A stretch of DNA of 64,000 bases from Collimonas antrihumi (GCF_018304965.1 NZ_JAGQED010000001.1:1-64000); one strand, 5' to 3'; positions 6,584 through 15,081 are shown, counted from the stretch's first letter. The notes: generated by a model not told the origin, from the sequence alone. Translations and numbers: made by a program.

Positions 6584-9408
6584 TGCGCCTTATCCAATAC
6601 ACGTCAAAAAGCTGGCGGCGTCCAGCTGCGGTGCTGCTGATCGTTGGTGCGCTGGCCGGGTGCGCGGCACAGCAACTTCACACGGACGGCCAGCGTCAGA
6701 TTAAAGAAGGTCATGTCGCGGAGGGACTCGCCAACATGCGCGAAGCCGTGCGGCAGGATCCGGGCAATCTGCCGTACAAGCTCGATTACATCAAACGCCT
6801 CGACGAAGAAACGAAAAAATTGATTCAGCAAGGCGATGAGCAGCGTTCGGCCGGCGATACCAAGGAAGCGCGCAATTCTTATCTGGAGGCGCTGCAACTT
6901 GACAGTTCGAACGAACGAGCCCGGCGCGGGGTGTCTGATATAGACATGGACATACGGCATAGGGACATCCTGGCTGAAGCCGAAAAGATGGACGCCGCCG
7001 GCAAATGGGATATGGCACGGGAACGCACGATGGTGGTGATACTGGAGAATCCCGCCAACCCCAATGCGCAGCTGTTGTTACGCAAGATTAATAACGAGAT
7101 CGACACCCAGCATCGCGCCAAAGAAGCGTTGACCGCTTCCCAGTCGGTAATGAAGAAACCGGTCACGCTGCAGTTCCGCGATGCCAATCTGCGCATGGTG
7201 TTCGAAGCGTTGTCCCGCACCACCGGCCTTAACGTGATCTTCGACCGCGACGTGCGCCCCGATCTTAAAACCACCATCTTTGTGCATGAAGGCTCGGTCG
7301 AAGATACCGTCAATCTGATTCTGTTGCAGAACCAGCTCGAAAAGAAAGTACTCAACGTCAATACGATGTTCATTTATCCGGCGACGGCGGCTAAACAAAA
7401 AGAATACCAAGAGTTGAAAGTGCGCACTTTCCATATTTCGAATGGCGATGCGAAATACATCCTGACAGTGCTCAAGTCGGTGCTCAAGATCAAGGATGCA
7501 TTGGTCGACGAACGCACCAATACGCTAGTCTTGCGGGATACGCCGGAGGCACTGGACGTAGCTGCCAAAGTGATTGCGGCCCACGATCTGGCGGATGCTG
7601 AAGTGATGCTGGAAGTCGAGGTGCTGGAAATTTCCCGCGATCGCTTGACCGACCTTGGCATAAGCTGGCCGAACAGTGCCACGATATCGACCCCGACAGG
7701 GACGGCCGGCTCCCTGACTCTTGGCGCTCTCGGTGATTTGACGCGCGGCCAGTTGCAAGTGACACCGTTCTCGCTGGGCATAGGTTTCAAGCTCCAGGAT
7801 ACCGACGCCAATCTGCTGGCTAGTCCGCGTATCCGCGTGCGCGATCACGAAAAGGCGAAGATCCTGATCGGCGACAAAGTACCTATCATCACCAATACCG
7901 TGACACCGATACAAACCGGCGCCTCGGTGGTCACCGGTTCGATCCAGTATATCGATGTCGGTATCAAGCTTGAGGCTGAACCGCATGTCTATCCGGAGGG
8001 CGAGGTCGGCATCAAGCTGAATCTGGAAGTCAGCAATATAGTCAAGGAAATCTCAGGGCCTTCCGGCTCGCTCGCCTATCAGATCGGGACCCGCAGCGCA
8101 ACGACAAGCTTGCGTTTGCGCGACGGTGAAACCCAGGTGCTTGGCGGCTTGATCAGCGATTCCGATCGCAATGCCGCTGCCAAGGTTCCCGGCCTCGGTC
8201 AATTGCCGGTCATTGGACGATTGTTCTCGGAACATAACGGCGACCATACAAAGACCGAGATCGTGCTATCGATCACACCCCGCATCATACGTGCCCAGGG
8301 TATTGCCGAAGACACAATGCGGGATGTCTGGTCTGGCACGGAAACCACGATTCACTCCGGTCAGTTCCGTCTTGATCCGATCTCTAGCGTGTCTGGCACC
8401 AGTAATGGCGTAAGCGGCAACAGCGTGCCGCGCGCCGATGCGGCGCCGGTACCGGCAGCCCCGGTAATACTGCCTGCGCCGCCTGTTGTTGTAGCCACGC
8501 CGCAGACTCCGCCAGCCACCCCGGCCATCCTGAACGGCGTGGTGCCAGATGCACCGGCGCCGTCGGCGACGCAGCCGCAAGGATTCGACGCCGTCAGTCC
8601 GGCCCCGTCCGGCGGCTACCAAGCTCCACCTGCGCCTGTGCCTGCTCCCATGCCGCCGCCGGCGCCTGTGCCGGTACCGGAGTCTGCCACGCCGGCGCCG
8701 ACGGATCAATCAGCGGCGCTGCCATCTGACAAGGTGCTGGCAACTGCTGCGCCAGCGGCCACACCGGCGGCCATGCCGGTCAGTGAATCGGCCGCAGGGA
8801 TACCTGCAGCCGTCGCCGCCGCTACGCCCGCAAATGCGGCGCCGGTCGTGGCCGCCGCTACTGTCCCGGCAGCGGCAGCGGCGGCAATGGTGGCAGGTGC
8901 TGCGGACAAGAGTGCTCAATCGGCAAGTCCCGCAGTCAGCCCGACCCCGACTGCAAGCACTGGCAACGGCGGCGCTAACATTTCCAATGGCAGACCGCAG
9001 ATCACCTGGGGCAAGCCTGAAAGTGTCAGGGCCGGAGATCAGTTCAAGATCACTCTTAACGCTTCCAGCTTCGATGGCATTCATTCACTGCCGTTCTATA
9101 TCCTCTACGACCCGCGGGTGTTGTCCTTTGTCGGCGCCAGCCCGGGGGTGGTCAGCAGCCGGGTCGGCGTCAGTAACATCGATCCGGTCATCAACGATAC
9201 CGCCGGCCGCGTCAATATGACACTGGACGCCGACGCCGGTAAATTCTTTGCCGGTTCGGGGGCGCTGATGAACCTGACATTCGCAGCCAAGATATCCAGC
9301 AAGCAGACACAAGTGGAAATGCAGCTGGCGCAGCTTGGCATTAGCGGCGGCGGTGCTTTGCGCAACATATCCCGGCCACAGCCGCTGAAACTGACGATCG
9401 AGCCATGA
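6583..9408 (+). CDS. gspD: Secretin lipoprotein with TPR and cohesin-like domains (GspD/MshL-like)
   Basis: At 941 residues it is longer than usual GspD (about 650-750). The signal peptide ends in a lipobox, ALAGC (Cys27). Residues about 35-170 are TPR-like helices (GHVAEGLANMREAVRQDPGN). Residues about 190-335 are secretin N-domains (VTLQFRDANLRMVFEALSRTTGLNVIFD). Residues about 338-570 form the secretin barrel domain, ending KTEIVLSITPRIIR. An Ala/Pro-rich linker of about 200 residues follows, then a C-terminal cohesin-like beta domain from about 803 (ITWGKPESVRAGDQFKITLN). It forms the outer-membrane gate of the system. The lipid anchor and TPRs are functions normally supplied by a separate pilotin. 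The first pseudopilin gene downstream overlaps its stop. Confidence 0.9.
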   Translation: MRLIQYTSKSWRRPAAVLLIVGALAGCAAQQLHTDGQRQIKEGHVAEGLANMREAVRQDPGNLPYKLDYIKRLDEETKKLIQQGDEQRSAGDTKEARNSYLEALQLDSSNERARRGVSDIDMDIRHRDILAEAEKMDAAGKWDMARERTMVVILENPANPNAQLLLRKINNEIDTQHRAKEALTASQSVMKKPVTLQFRDANLRMVFEALSRTTGLNVIFDRDVRPDLKTTIFVHEGSVEDTVNLILLQNQLEKKVLNVNTMFIYPATAAKQKEYQELKVRTFHISNGDAKYILTVLKSVLKIKDALVDERTNTLVLRDTPEALDVAAKVIAAHDLADAEVMLEVEVLEISRDRLTDLGISWPNSATISTPTGTAGSLTLGALGDLTRGQLQVTPFSLGIGFKLQDTDANLLASPRIRVRDHEKAKILIGDKVPIITNTVTPIQTGASVVTGSIQYIDVGIKLEAEPHVYPEGEVGIKLNLEVSNIVKEISGPSGSLAYQIGTRSATTSLRLRDGETQVLGGLISDSDRNAAAKVPGLGQLPVIGRLFSEHNGDHTKTEIVLSITPRIIRAQGIAEDTMRDVWSGTETTIHSGQFRLDPISSVSGTSNGVSGNSVPRADAAPVPAAPVILPAPPVVVATPQTPPATPAILNGVVPDAPAPSATQPQGFDAVSPAPSGGYQAPPAPVPAPMPPPAPVPVPESATPAPTDQSAALPSDKVLATAAPAATPAAMPVSESAAGIPAAVAAATPANAAPVVAAATVPAAAAAAMVAGAADKSAQSASPAVSPTPTASTGNGGANISNGRPQITWGKPESVRAGDQFKITLNASSFDGIHSLPFYILYDPRVLSFVGASPGVVSSRVGVSNIDPVINDTAGRVNMTLDADAGKFFAGSGALMNLTFAAKISSKQTQVEMQLAQLGISGGGALRNISRPQPLKLTIEP

Positions 9409-9875
9409 AAACGCACGGATTTACGCTCATAGAGCTGATCATTACACTGGCCCTGGTAGGCCTGGTGGCGATGGTCGCGTTGCCGCTCTATGAAATTTCG
9501 GCAACGCGTCTGAAGGAAACCGAGCTGAAACTTGCCCTGCGCCAGATCCGCACCGCATTGGATAATTACAAGATTGCGGCCGATACCGGCCTGATTACAA
9601 GGGAAGCCGGCGATTCCGGCTATCCGCCCTCGCTGGAAGTGTTGGTCACCGGCGTCGAAAATGCGAAAGATATCAATCATTCCCGGCTGGTATTTCTGCG
9701 CCATGTGCCGCGCGACCCGTTTTACCCCGATCTTGCCCAGCCGGCAGAACAAACCTGGGCTTTGCGCAGCTACGGCAGCCCGCCCAGCGACCCGATGCCG
9801 GGCAACGATGTGTATGACGTCGCTTCGCTCTCGGCCGCCAGGGGCATGAATGGCATCGCCTACAAGGAGTGGTAG
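9405..9875 (+). CDS. Minor pseudopilin/prepilin-like protein
   Basis: This 156-residue protein has a prepilin leader of only five residues, MKTHG, before FTLIELIITLALVGLVAMVALPLY, with Glu5 present. The rest resembles short GspG/GspH-like pseudopilins (LKLALRQIRTALDNYKIAADTG; VPRDPFYPD). It starts inside the secretin stop codon (ATGA) and is followed three bases later by another pseudopilin gene. It probably caps or modifies the pseudopilus; which GspH/I/J role it plays cannot be said. Confidence 0.85.
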   Translation: MKTHGFTLIELIITLALVGLVAMVALPLYEISATRLKETELKLALRQIRTALDNYKIAADTGLITREAGDSGYPPSLEVLVTGVENAKDINHSRLVFLRHVPRDPFYPDLAQPAEQTWALRSYGSPPSDPMPGNDVYDVASLSAARGMNGIAYKEW

Positions 9876-9877
9876 CC

Positions 9878-10291
9878 ATGTTACGACCGTTCTCATCCTT
9901 CTCACTGTTTTGCAGCAGGTGTTCCAGGAAAAACGGGTTCACATTGATTGAAATGGTGATCGTCATGGCCGTGATCGGCCTGCTGCTGACGCTTGCCGTG
10001 CCGCGCTATTTCGTCGCACTCGACAATGGCAAGGTCAAGGTGCAGCAGCAAAACCTTGCAACGGTGCGGGATGCGCTCGACAAATTCTTCGGCGATCAGG
10101 GCCGCTATCCGGAAACGCTCGACGAACTGGTACAGAAGCGGTATCTGCGCAGTGTTCCCGTAGATCCGATTACAGAAAGTCCTGACTGGATCGTTATCGC
10201 CCCCCTTGATACCTCTCTGAGCGGGGTCTATGATATCCAAAGCGCGGCAAAGAGTAAGGGAGTAGGGGATGATACCGCTACCAAAAACTAA
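9878..10291 (+). CDS. Minor pseudopilin/prepilin-like protein
   Basis: This 137-residue protein has a 23-residue leader with two cysteines, then the cleavage motif NG followed by FTLIEMVIVMAVIGLLLTLAVPRY (Glu5 present). The C-terminal part (VRDALDKFFGDQGRYPETLDELVQKRYL...VDP) is GspG-like but short, and it lacks the calcium loop of the gspG product. The ATG at 9878 has AAGGAG at good spacing; a GTG at 9869 inside the upstream gene is less likely. The 3' end overlaps the next gene by 23 bases in another frame. Confidence 0.85.
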   Translation: MLRPFSSFSLFCSRCSRKNGFTLIEMVIVMAVIGLLLTLAVPRYFVALDNGKVKVQQQNLATVRDALDKFFGDQGRYPETLDELVQKRYLRSVPVDPITESPDWIVIAPLDTSLSGVYDIQSAAKSKGVGDDTATKN

Positions 10292-10811
10292 ACGTCCCTC
10301 GCGCGGCATAGTATTGCTGGCGTTGCTGTTGACCCTGGCGCTGATGGCCGTGGCGCTGATGGGGGCGGTCGAAGTATGGTCGGTCGAGCGGCAGCGCGAA
10401 ACCGAAGCGGATCTGTTGTACGTCGGCGACCAGTACCGGTTGGCTATTGAGCACTACTATTACGCTACTCCCGGGGCTGGCAAGATGCTGCCGGCGAGTA
10501 TTGGCGATTTGGTTGAAGATCAGCGTTTTCCGGTGCCTGTACGGCATTTGCGCCGTGCCTATGCCGATCCGGTCACCGGCGAGGCATTTGAATTGCTGCG
10601 TACTGGCGAACAGATCAGCGGCGTAGTCAGCAGTTCCGCCAAGTCGACTATCAAGCGCAGCGGCTTTTCTCGAGCAGATAGTGCATTCGAAGGGGTTGAG
10701 ACCTACAATCAGTGGAGATTCTTGTTTAGCCCGCCCGTTTCGGGAAGACCCGGCCGAAAATCGCCGTTGCCATCGTCGCGCCAACCTGTAGTCATCGGAG
10801 GAACGTCATGA
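10269..10811 (+). CDS. Prepilin-like protein without Glu5
   Basis: This 180-residue protein starts inside the previous gene with AGTAGGGG as ribosome binding site. The leader KTKRPSRG is followed by IVLLALLLTLALMAVALMGAVEVW, a prepilin-type helix but with a leucine or alanine where family members have Glu5. Loss of Glu5 is known for tip pseudopilins such as GspK, so it could sit at the tip. The globular part (VGDQYRLAIEHYYYATPG; YADPVTGEAFELL) matches a family usually annotated only as type II secretion system protein. The 3' end is basic and probably disordered. Its stop overlaps the regulator start. Confidence 0.75.
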   Translation: MIPLPKTKRPSRGIVLLALLLTLALMAVALMGAVEVWSVERQRETEADLLYVGDQYRLAIEHYYYATPGAGKMLPASIGDLVEDQRFPVPVRHLRRAYADPVTGEAFELLRTGEQISGVVSSSAKSTIKRSGFSRADSAFEGVETYNQWRFLFSPPVSGRPGRKSPLPSSRQPVVIGGTS

Positions 10812-11562
10812 CCTACCGAATTTTGATAGTCGAGGACCACAACCTACTCCGGCACGGGCTACGGTCGATGATTACGGCGCTGCCTGGCTACGAAGTGGTG
10901 GGCGAGGCGCGGGAAGGTAAAGAGGCGATTCGCGAAGCGCTTTCATTGCATCCGGATATGATCCTCATGGATTTGTCCCTGCCCGGCATGAATGGAATTG
11001 AAGCCACGGCTCAGATCAAGAGGCGTATGCCAGATATTCACATTCTTGTGCTGACCGTCTACAAGACCGACGAATATGTGACAGAAGCGCTGCGGGTAGG
11101 GGCGGACGGTTATGTATTGAAAGATGCTTCCTACGATGAATTTGTGACGGCGATTCAGACGGTCGCCGGTGGAAAAAATATATCTGCCCCGATGTGTCGA
11201 TGCACTTGATCAATGATTTCCTGCGTCGAGGCGATCCCAAGAAGGCCGCAACACCCTGGAACAAGTTGACTGCGCGTGAACGCAGCATCCTTAAACTGGT
11301 TGCGGAGGGACGTACGAATCGCAAGACCGGTGAATTTCTCAACATTAGCGCCAAGACTGTCGAAAAACATCGCGCTAATTTGATGCACAAGCTTGGTTTG
11401 CGCAATGCGGCAGAACTTATCCTCATGGCGCTGGACATGGGTTTGATCGAGCGCGCCGGTAATACATCGAACGCCGTCAACGGAGCGGCCGATGGCCCGG
11501 TCTTGGCTTCAGACATGCCTTCCAAAAAACCTCCTGACGGCCCGGTAATGTCGTTGGAGTGA
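10808..11562 (+). pseudogene. NarL/LuxR-type response regulator, frameshifted at an A6 tract
   Basis: Frame 1 (10808-11209) gives a receiver domain: acidic pair E9/D10, phospho-acceptor Asp55 in ILMDLSLPG, and the conserved Lys in YVLKDAS. It stops early after GGKNISAPMCRCT. A second frame, usable from about 11179, continues as YICPDVSMHLINDFLRRGDPKK and a complete LuxR helix-turn-helix (LTARERSILKLVAEGRTNRKTGEFLNISAKTVEKH). One extra A in the A6 run at 11173-11178 would restore a single protein of about 250 residues. It may be a mutation, a sequencing error, or a slippage switch. No sensor kinase lies beside it. It is translationally coupled to the secretion operon (ATGA). Confidence 0.85.
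11173..11178 (+). other. A6 homopolymer at the response regulator frame break
   Basis: GGA AAA AAT ATA in the receiver frame leads to a stop at 11207. Seven adenines would give GGA AAA AAA TAT ATC TGC CCC GAT, joining the receiver to the DNA-binding domain. The break falls in the linker helix region just after the conserved AIQTVAGG. Confidence 0.85.
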
Positions 11563-11678
11563 CAGGGACCGGTGAATCGAAGGCGGGAGTCGCGGGATTT
11601 GCGAGATTTGCGAACGCCGCCAGGCTATATCGGGATACGGCCTTTGTCACCTGTTCGACGAAAATTCATCATGATCCT

Positions 11679-11966
11679 TTAGCGGTGCGAATAAGCCATG
11701 CACCAACCTTGAGGATTGACCTGTCCGGCCACAATCTTGCAAGTGCCGGTGCCTGCCTCCGGCGCGGGTGGCGGAGTGTACGCAGCGCAGTCGGCGCACA
11801 TTTTTCCTTCCTTGGGACTGTCTTGGTAATGGAGCATGCCTTTAGTCATGGAGCCTGCCTTGACAGGCTGCGACGGGGTCACGAGGGGAGTAAGAATGAT
11901 CGCGCCCAGCACGGCGCTGCTACGGCGTAGCATACTCCGGCGCGATGTTTTTTTTTCTTGATTCAT
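11679..11966 (-). CDS. High-potential iron-sulfur protein (HiPIP)
   Basis: This 95-residue exported electron carrier has a twin-arginine-type leader (SRRSMLRRSSAVLGAIILTPL) that fits export of a folded [4Fe-4S] protein. The mature part has the HiPIP cysteine pattern: CADC, then GTCKIV, then GWCMAY (four Cys), and the short aromatic-poor core typical of the family. GGAGGAG lies upstream of the ATG. It sits about 120 bases downstream of a cytochrome-porin gene on the same strand, so the two are probably co-transcribed. HiPIPs carry electrons in the periplasm, for example in Fe(II)-oxidising chains (Iro). Confidence 0.92.
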   Translation of the reverse strand: MNQEKKTSRRSMLRRSSAVLGAIILTPLVTPSQPVKAGSMTKGMLHYQDSPKEGKMCADCAAYTPPPAPEAGTGTCKIVAGQVNPQGWCMAYSHR

Positions 11967-12059
11967 GGCGATTCTCCTCCGAGTGAAATAATCCGACCTG
12001 GATCGTCCGCATCAATCCATTACGCTCGCGCCGCGACTCGGGAAAACACCTGACTGTTG

Positions 12060-12088
12060 TCAGAACCTGCCGTTAGAACCTGCCGTTA
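12060..12088. repeat. Short tandem repeat at cytochrome-porin stop
   Basis: AGAACCTGCCGTT occurs twice in tandem, overlapping the 3' end of the cytochrome-porin gene. It looks like a simple replication slippage duplication just after the stop codon. Confidence 0.7.
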
Positions 12089-13438
12089 GAACATGAACCA
12101 GGCGTAGAGGTAAAGCGTGTTGTTGTCCTTGGCGTCTCTGAGCGTCCCGTCGTAATTCGTCTTGCTGCCATTGAATTTCGTATAGCCGGTGTATTGCAGT
12201 CCAAAACGGACGTTCGCCTGCGGGTCCCAGGAAAAAATATAGTGCGGCCAATAATTCAGTTCGACGATATAGCCTGAGGTATCCGGTTTGCCATTGTTGG
12301 TGCCGAATCGTGCGAAGTCAGCGTCACCGGTGAGCTTGAACACGGCGCCCGTAATGCCGTAAGTACGGTCGTAAAGATAGCTGAGCTTGGCTCGGGTCGA
12401 GCGCAAATTCGAAGTCGGATTATCATTGTTCCCATTCGGGAAGCCGCCCCGCCAATCGGCTTTCTCGTGGATTGTGGACGCCATGGCTGTGACGATATGG
12501 TGATCGTCTTTGCTGAAAAACTGATACGTGGCGTCGAATCCCAGGTCGGTGAAGCGATCGCCCTGGGGAGTCGCATCTGGCGCGGCCATGGCGACTCTGG
12601 CGGCGGTAGCGCCGATGGTGAAATTCTGATGGTCGCTGCCGAAGGTGTAGGTCATGCGCAAGTAAGGATTGGAGCCCGCCAGCGTTACTCTTTGAGCGTC
12701 GGGTGTGCCCCAGCGTAAAGCCGACAGCGGACCTTTGGCGGTCTGATACGAGGCTGCCTCCAGGTAGAGCGAATCGAACAGATACGTGTAAGCGCCGAGG
12801 CCAGCCACCCGCGCGCCCGACTCAAGGAAGGTCGGCACGCCGCGGCCCGGGCCTGCGATAGTCGGGCTGTAGTACGGAAAGCTCCAGGCCGGGGTAGTAT
12901 TCCAGATGTCTTGAACGGTAGGATTGTTGTGCAAAGTCAGACCGAAAAACGTTGGTTTTTCTTCCGATCCCGTCATTTTCACCAACCGCAGATCGGTGTT
13001 ATCCAGCGCGCCGTGCCCAACATATCTCAGATTGTCCGTGGTGCTGATGTTGTTGTAGGTCCATTGCACAAAGCCGCCGGCGTAATCGGTGAATTTCCCG
13101 CCCGTAAACAGACTGGCGGCCTCGACCACCAGTTCGCGGTTCTTCGCGAAAAGCAGGTCGCCGCTGGATTTGTCGGTTGCGTTGTTGATTGAATTGCGTG
13201 AAACGATTGCCATGAAAGCCAGCGGGATCTTCTCGCGTTCTCCCAAGGTGTATCCGCCCAGTTTGAATTTTCGTCCAAACGGCGTGAGCTCAGGATAGAT
13301 GGTGTGACACGACGAGCATTTCAGGCTGGTTTGCCTCGCAAAAAGAGGATTGGCGTCAGCATTGGACATGAAACCAAAAAGAAAAATCAGCCATACAAAG
13401 GCTGCTACGCGTTTTAAAAACGTGTGTATGTTTTTCAT
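12086..13438 (-). CDS. Monohaem cytochrome c-porin fusion, Cyc2-like
   Basis: This 450-residue protein has a signal peptide to about residue 29, then PLFARQTSLKCSSCHTIYPE with one CXXCH haem site (Cys41, Cys44, His45) and FGRKFKLGGYTLG. The remaining 390 residues are rich in alternating aromatic/polar strands (FVQWTYNNIST, YLRMTYTFGS, YIVELNYWPHY) and end in a terminal Phe (LYLYAWFMF), as expected for an outer-membrane beta barrel. An N-terminal haem plugged into a porin is the architecture of Cyc2, the Fe(II) oxidase of Acidithiobacillus and Gallionellaceae. The ATG at 13438 is chosen because GGGGAG precedes it. The HiPIP gene follows. Which electron donor it uses is not shown; the Cyc2 assignment is by architecture and motif. 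Confidence 0.8.
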   Translation of the reverse strand: MKNIHTFLKRVAAFVWLIFLFGFMSNADANPLFARQTSLKCSSCHTIYPELTPFGRKFKLGGYTLGEREKIPLAFMAIVSRNSINNATDKSSGDLLFAKNRELVVEAASLFTGGKFTDYAGGFVQWTYNNISTTDNLRYVGHGALDNTDLRLVKMTGSEEKPTFFGLTLHNNPTVQDIWNTTPAWSFPYYSPTIAGPGRGVPTFLESGARVAGLGAYTYLFDSLYLEAASYQTAKGPLSALRWGTPDAQRVTLAGSNPYLRMTYTFGSDHQNFTIGATAARVAMAAPDATPQGDRFTDLGFDATYQFFSKDDHHIVTAMASTIHEKADWRGGFPNGNNDNPTSNLRSTRAKLSYLYDRTYGITGAVFKLTGDADFARFGTNNGKPDTSGYIVELNYWPHYIFSWDPQANVRFGLQYTGYTKFNGSKTNYDGTLRDAKDNNTLYLYAWFMF

Positions 13439-13891
13439 TGTGAATCTCCCCTGTTTTTTGATTCGCAATGCTGCGTTATTTGTCAGCCTATGAATTAAAA
13501 ATAGCTTGTCCGGGAACGCGGGTCATTGGGTAGAAGTACTAAGATTTCCTCGGAATGCTCCCCATAAGGATTGACCTGGCCATCGCTCGATCTTCAGCAA
13601 TCGGGCTGGATCAGCTATGCATAGTCTTTGCAAACCGGATTGCCGGGTTATTGAGAAGGAATAAAGTGCATGAGCAAATTTCTGCCAGAGGGGCGGCGGC
13701 AGTGTGTTGTATTCGCCACTGATAACGCGGAAGAAAATCGAATAAGCCAGGATTCACGAAAGAAAATGCAGGCTTTCGTTTGCAATTTTAAAAAACCGTG
13801 CTAGAATCTTGCCTGTTTTACGAAATAAGAAATTATTTCTCTAGCGATGCAAGGGGTCATGTTGATGCTCCTTGCCGCAAACACTCCATAC
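13439..13891. other. Intergenic between cytochrome-porin and tRNA-Gly
   Basis: This 453-base stretch holds the divergent upstream regions. The only site that stands out is the tRNA promoter at 13780-13807. A 44-codon ORF (13670-13804) overlaps that promoter and is not believed. Confidence 0.6.
13780..13807 (+). promoter_or_regulatory. Sigma-70 promoter for tRNA-Gly
   Basis: TTGCAA (13780-13785) and TAGAAT (13802-13807) are spaced by 16 bases and lie about 85 bases upstream of the tRNA. Both boxes are close to consensus and no other good promoter is nearer. Confidence 0.65.
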
Positions 13892-13967
13892 GCGGGAGTA
13901 GCTCAGTTGGTAGAGCGCAACCTTGCCAAGGTTGAGGTCGAGAGTTCGAGACTCTTCTCCCGCTCCA
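13892..13967 (+). tRNA. tRNA-Gly (anticodon GCC)
   Basis: The acceptor arm GCGGGAG pairs with CTCCCGC. The D arm is GCTCAGTTGGTAGAGC, and the anticodon stem CAACC/GGTTG encloses the loop TTGCCAA with anticodon GCC. The T arm carries TTCGAGA, the discriminator base is T, and CCA is encoded. It is complete, a single gene, with its own promoter. Confidence 0.97.
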
Positions 13968-14199
13968 AATTCCAGGTAAGAAAGATGATTAAATCTTCCT
14001 TGCCGTTTCAGTAAAAAATTAGGACTGGGCTCCGAGAGTCTTCTTCTTTATCGGTAAACATGCGGTCATCGAGCGCATGTTTAGAATGTATGACCGCGTT
14101 ACCTCATCACTTCGTATATGCCAGGCTTTATTCAACGACTCGTTCGCATCTTGCGACCGGGTCGTTTTGCTATTCGCTCGGGCAAAATAACGGGATAGT

Positions 14200-15036
14200 T
14201 CATTTGGGTGCTTCAATCGGCAGGCCGCCGAGTATTTGAGCGGGTCGGCGCAACACCGGATCGAACGGATTGATCTGCGCGCTGACGATCGCAGCTTCTT
14301 TCTTGAGTATCTGCACTACCGTCGGCAGACGGTCTGCGTTTAATCTTTCCGCCAGCGTGGCGACACTCAAGGCCGCGACCGCACGGCCCTGCCGGTCCAG
14401 CACCGGTACCGCAATGCCGGCCATGCCGGGCAACAAGCCCACCCCATGACTGGCTGCGTAGCCAAGTTCCAGTGAGCGTTTGATTTCAGTCCGCAAATAC
14501 ACTTCGTCGTACAAGCCCAGATCCAGCAAGCGCGGCAGGTTGAAGCGGATGATTTCTTCGCGCTCTGCTTCGGGCAAGAATGCCAGAATCACCAGCGCCC
14601 CCTGGCCAACCCCGAGCGCGACTCTGCCGCCAATATCACCCGTGAACGAGCGGATCGGGAACGGGCCCTCGCTACGGTCCAGGCACATGGCGTCGTAGCC
14701 GCTACGCACCAGCAAGAACATGGTGTCGCCCAATGCCGCCGACAGGCGCAACAAGATCGGCCGGCAGATATCGCGCAAATTGCCGCGATGCCCGGCGCGC
14801 GCAGCCAAAGCAAAAAATTCAACGCTCAAGCGATAGGCTTTGCTGCGTTCGTCCTGTTCCACGATGCCTTCGCCGGTCAGCGCGCGAAGAATGCGGTGAG
14901 CCGTGGGTTGGGCCAGGCCGGTTGCGTTAGCAATGTGCGTCAGCTTGGCGCCGTCGCCATTGGTTGTCGCCAGCGCCCGGATAATCGCAAAGCCGCGCTG
15001 AAGGCTGGTTCCTGCCGAGGCATCTTGATCTTTCAT
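14200..15036 (-). CDS. IclR-family transcriptional regulator
   Basis: This 278-residue protein has an N-terminal winged helix (LQRGFAIIRALATTNGDGAKLTHIANATGLAQPTAHRILRAL) and a C-terminal effector-binding domain (about residues 100-250; GDIGGRVALGVGQGALVILAFL, GIAVPVLDRQGRAVAALSV). It is transcribed away from the ABC transporter/dehydrogenase operon and very probably controls it. The 195-base AT-rich intergenic region holds a small palindrome and a spaced direct repeat that could be its operator. AGGAGGAA precedes the start. The effector is unknown, presumably the transporter substrate or a breakdown product. Confidence 0.93.
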   Translation of the reverse strand: MKDQDASAGTSLQRGFAIIRALATTNGDGAKLTHIANATGLAQPTAHRILRALTGEGIVEQDERSKAYRLSVEFFALAARAGHRGNLRDICRPILLRLSAALGDTMFLLVRSGYDAMCLDRSEGPFPIRSFTGDIGGRVALGVGQGALVILAFLPEAEREEIIRFNLPRLLDLGLYDEVYLRTEIKRSLELGYAASHGVGLLPGMAGIAVPVLDRQGRAVAALSVATLAERLNADRLPTVVQILKKEAAIVSAQINPFDPVLRRPAQILGGLPIEAPK

Positions 15037-15081
15037 TATTTCCTCCTAATGAAATTAATTTATCTATATATTTAATAATGA

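Noticed and set aside
11559-11930. 123-codon plus-strand ORF after the response regulator
   Set aside because: It overlaps the HiPIP gene, which has the correct cysteine pattern, signal peptide and ribosome binding site.
13670-13804. 44-codon ORF with a good GAGAAGGAAT ribosome binding site before tRNA-Gly
   Set aside because: It runs through the tRNA promoter and ends in its -10 box; composition is not protein-like and nothing is recognisable.
13892-13967. tRNA-Gly as an attachment site for a genomic island
   Set aside because: No integrase gene and no repeat of the tRNA 3' end was seen in the window.
14019-14216. 65-codon minus-strand ORF downstream of tRNA-Gly
   Set aside because: It overlaps the end of the IclR gene, with no ribosome binding site and no recognisable motif.
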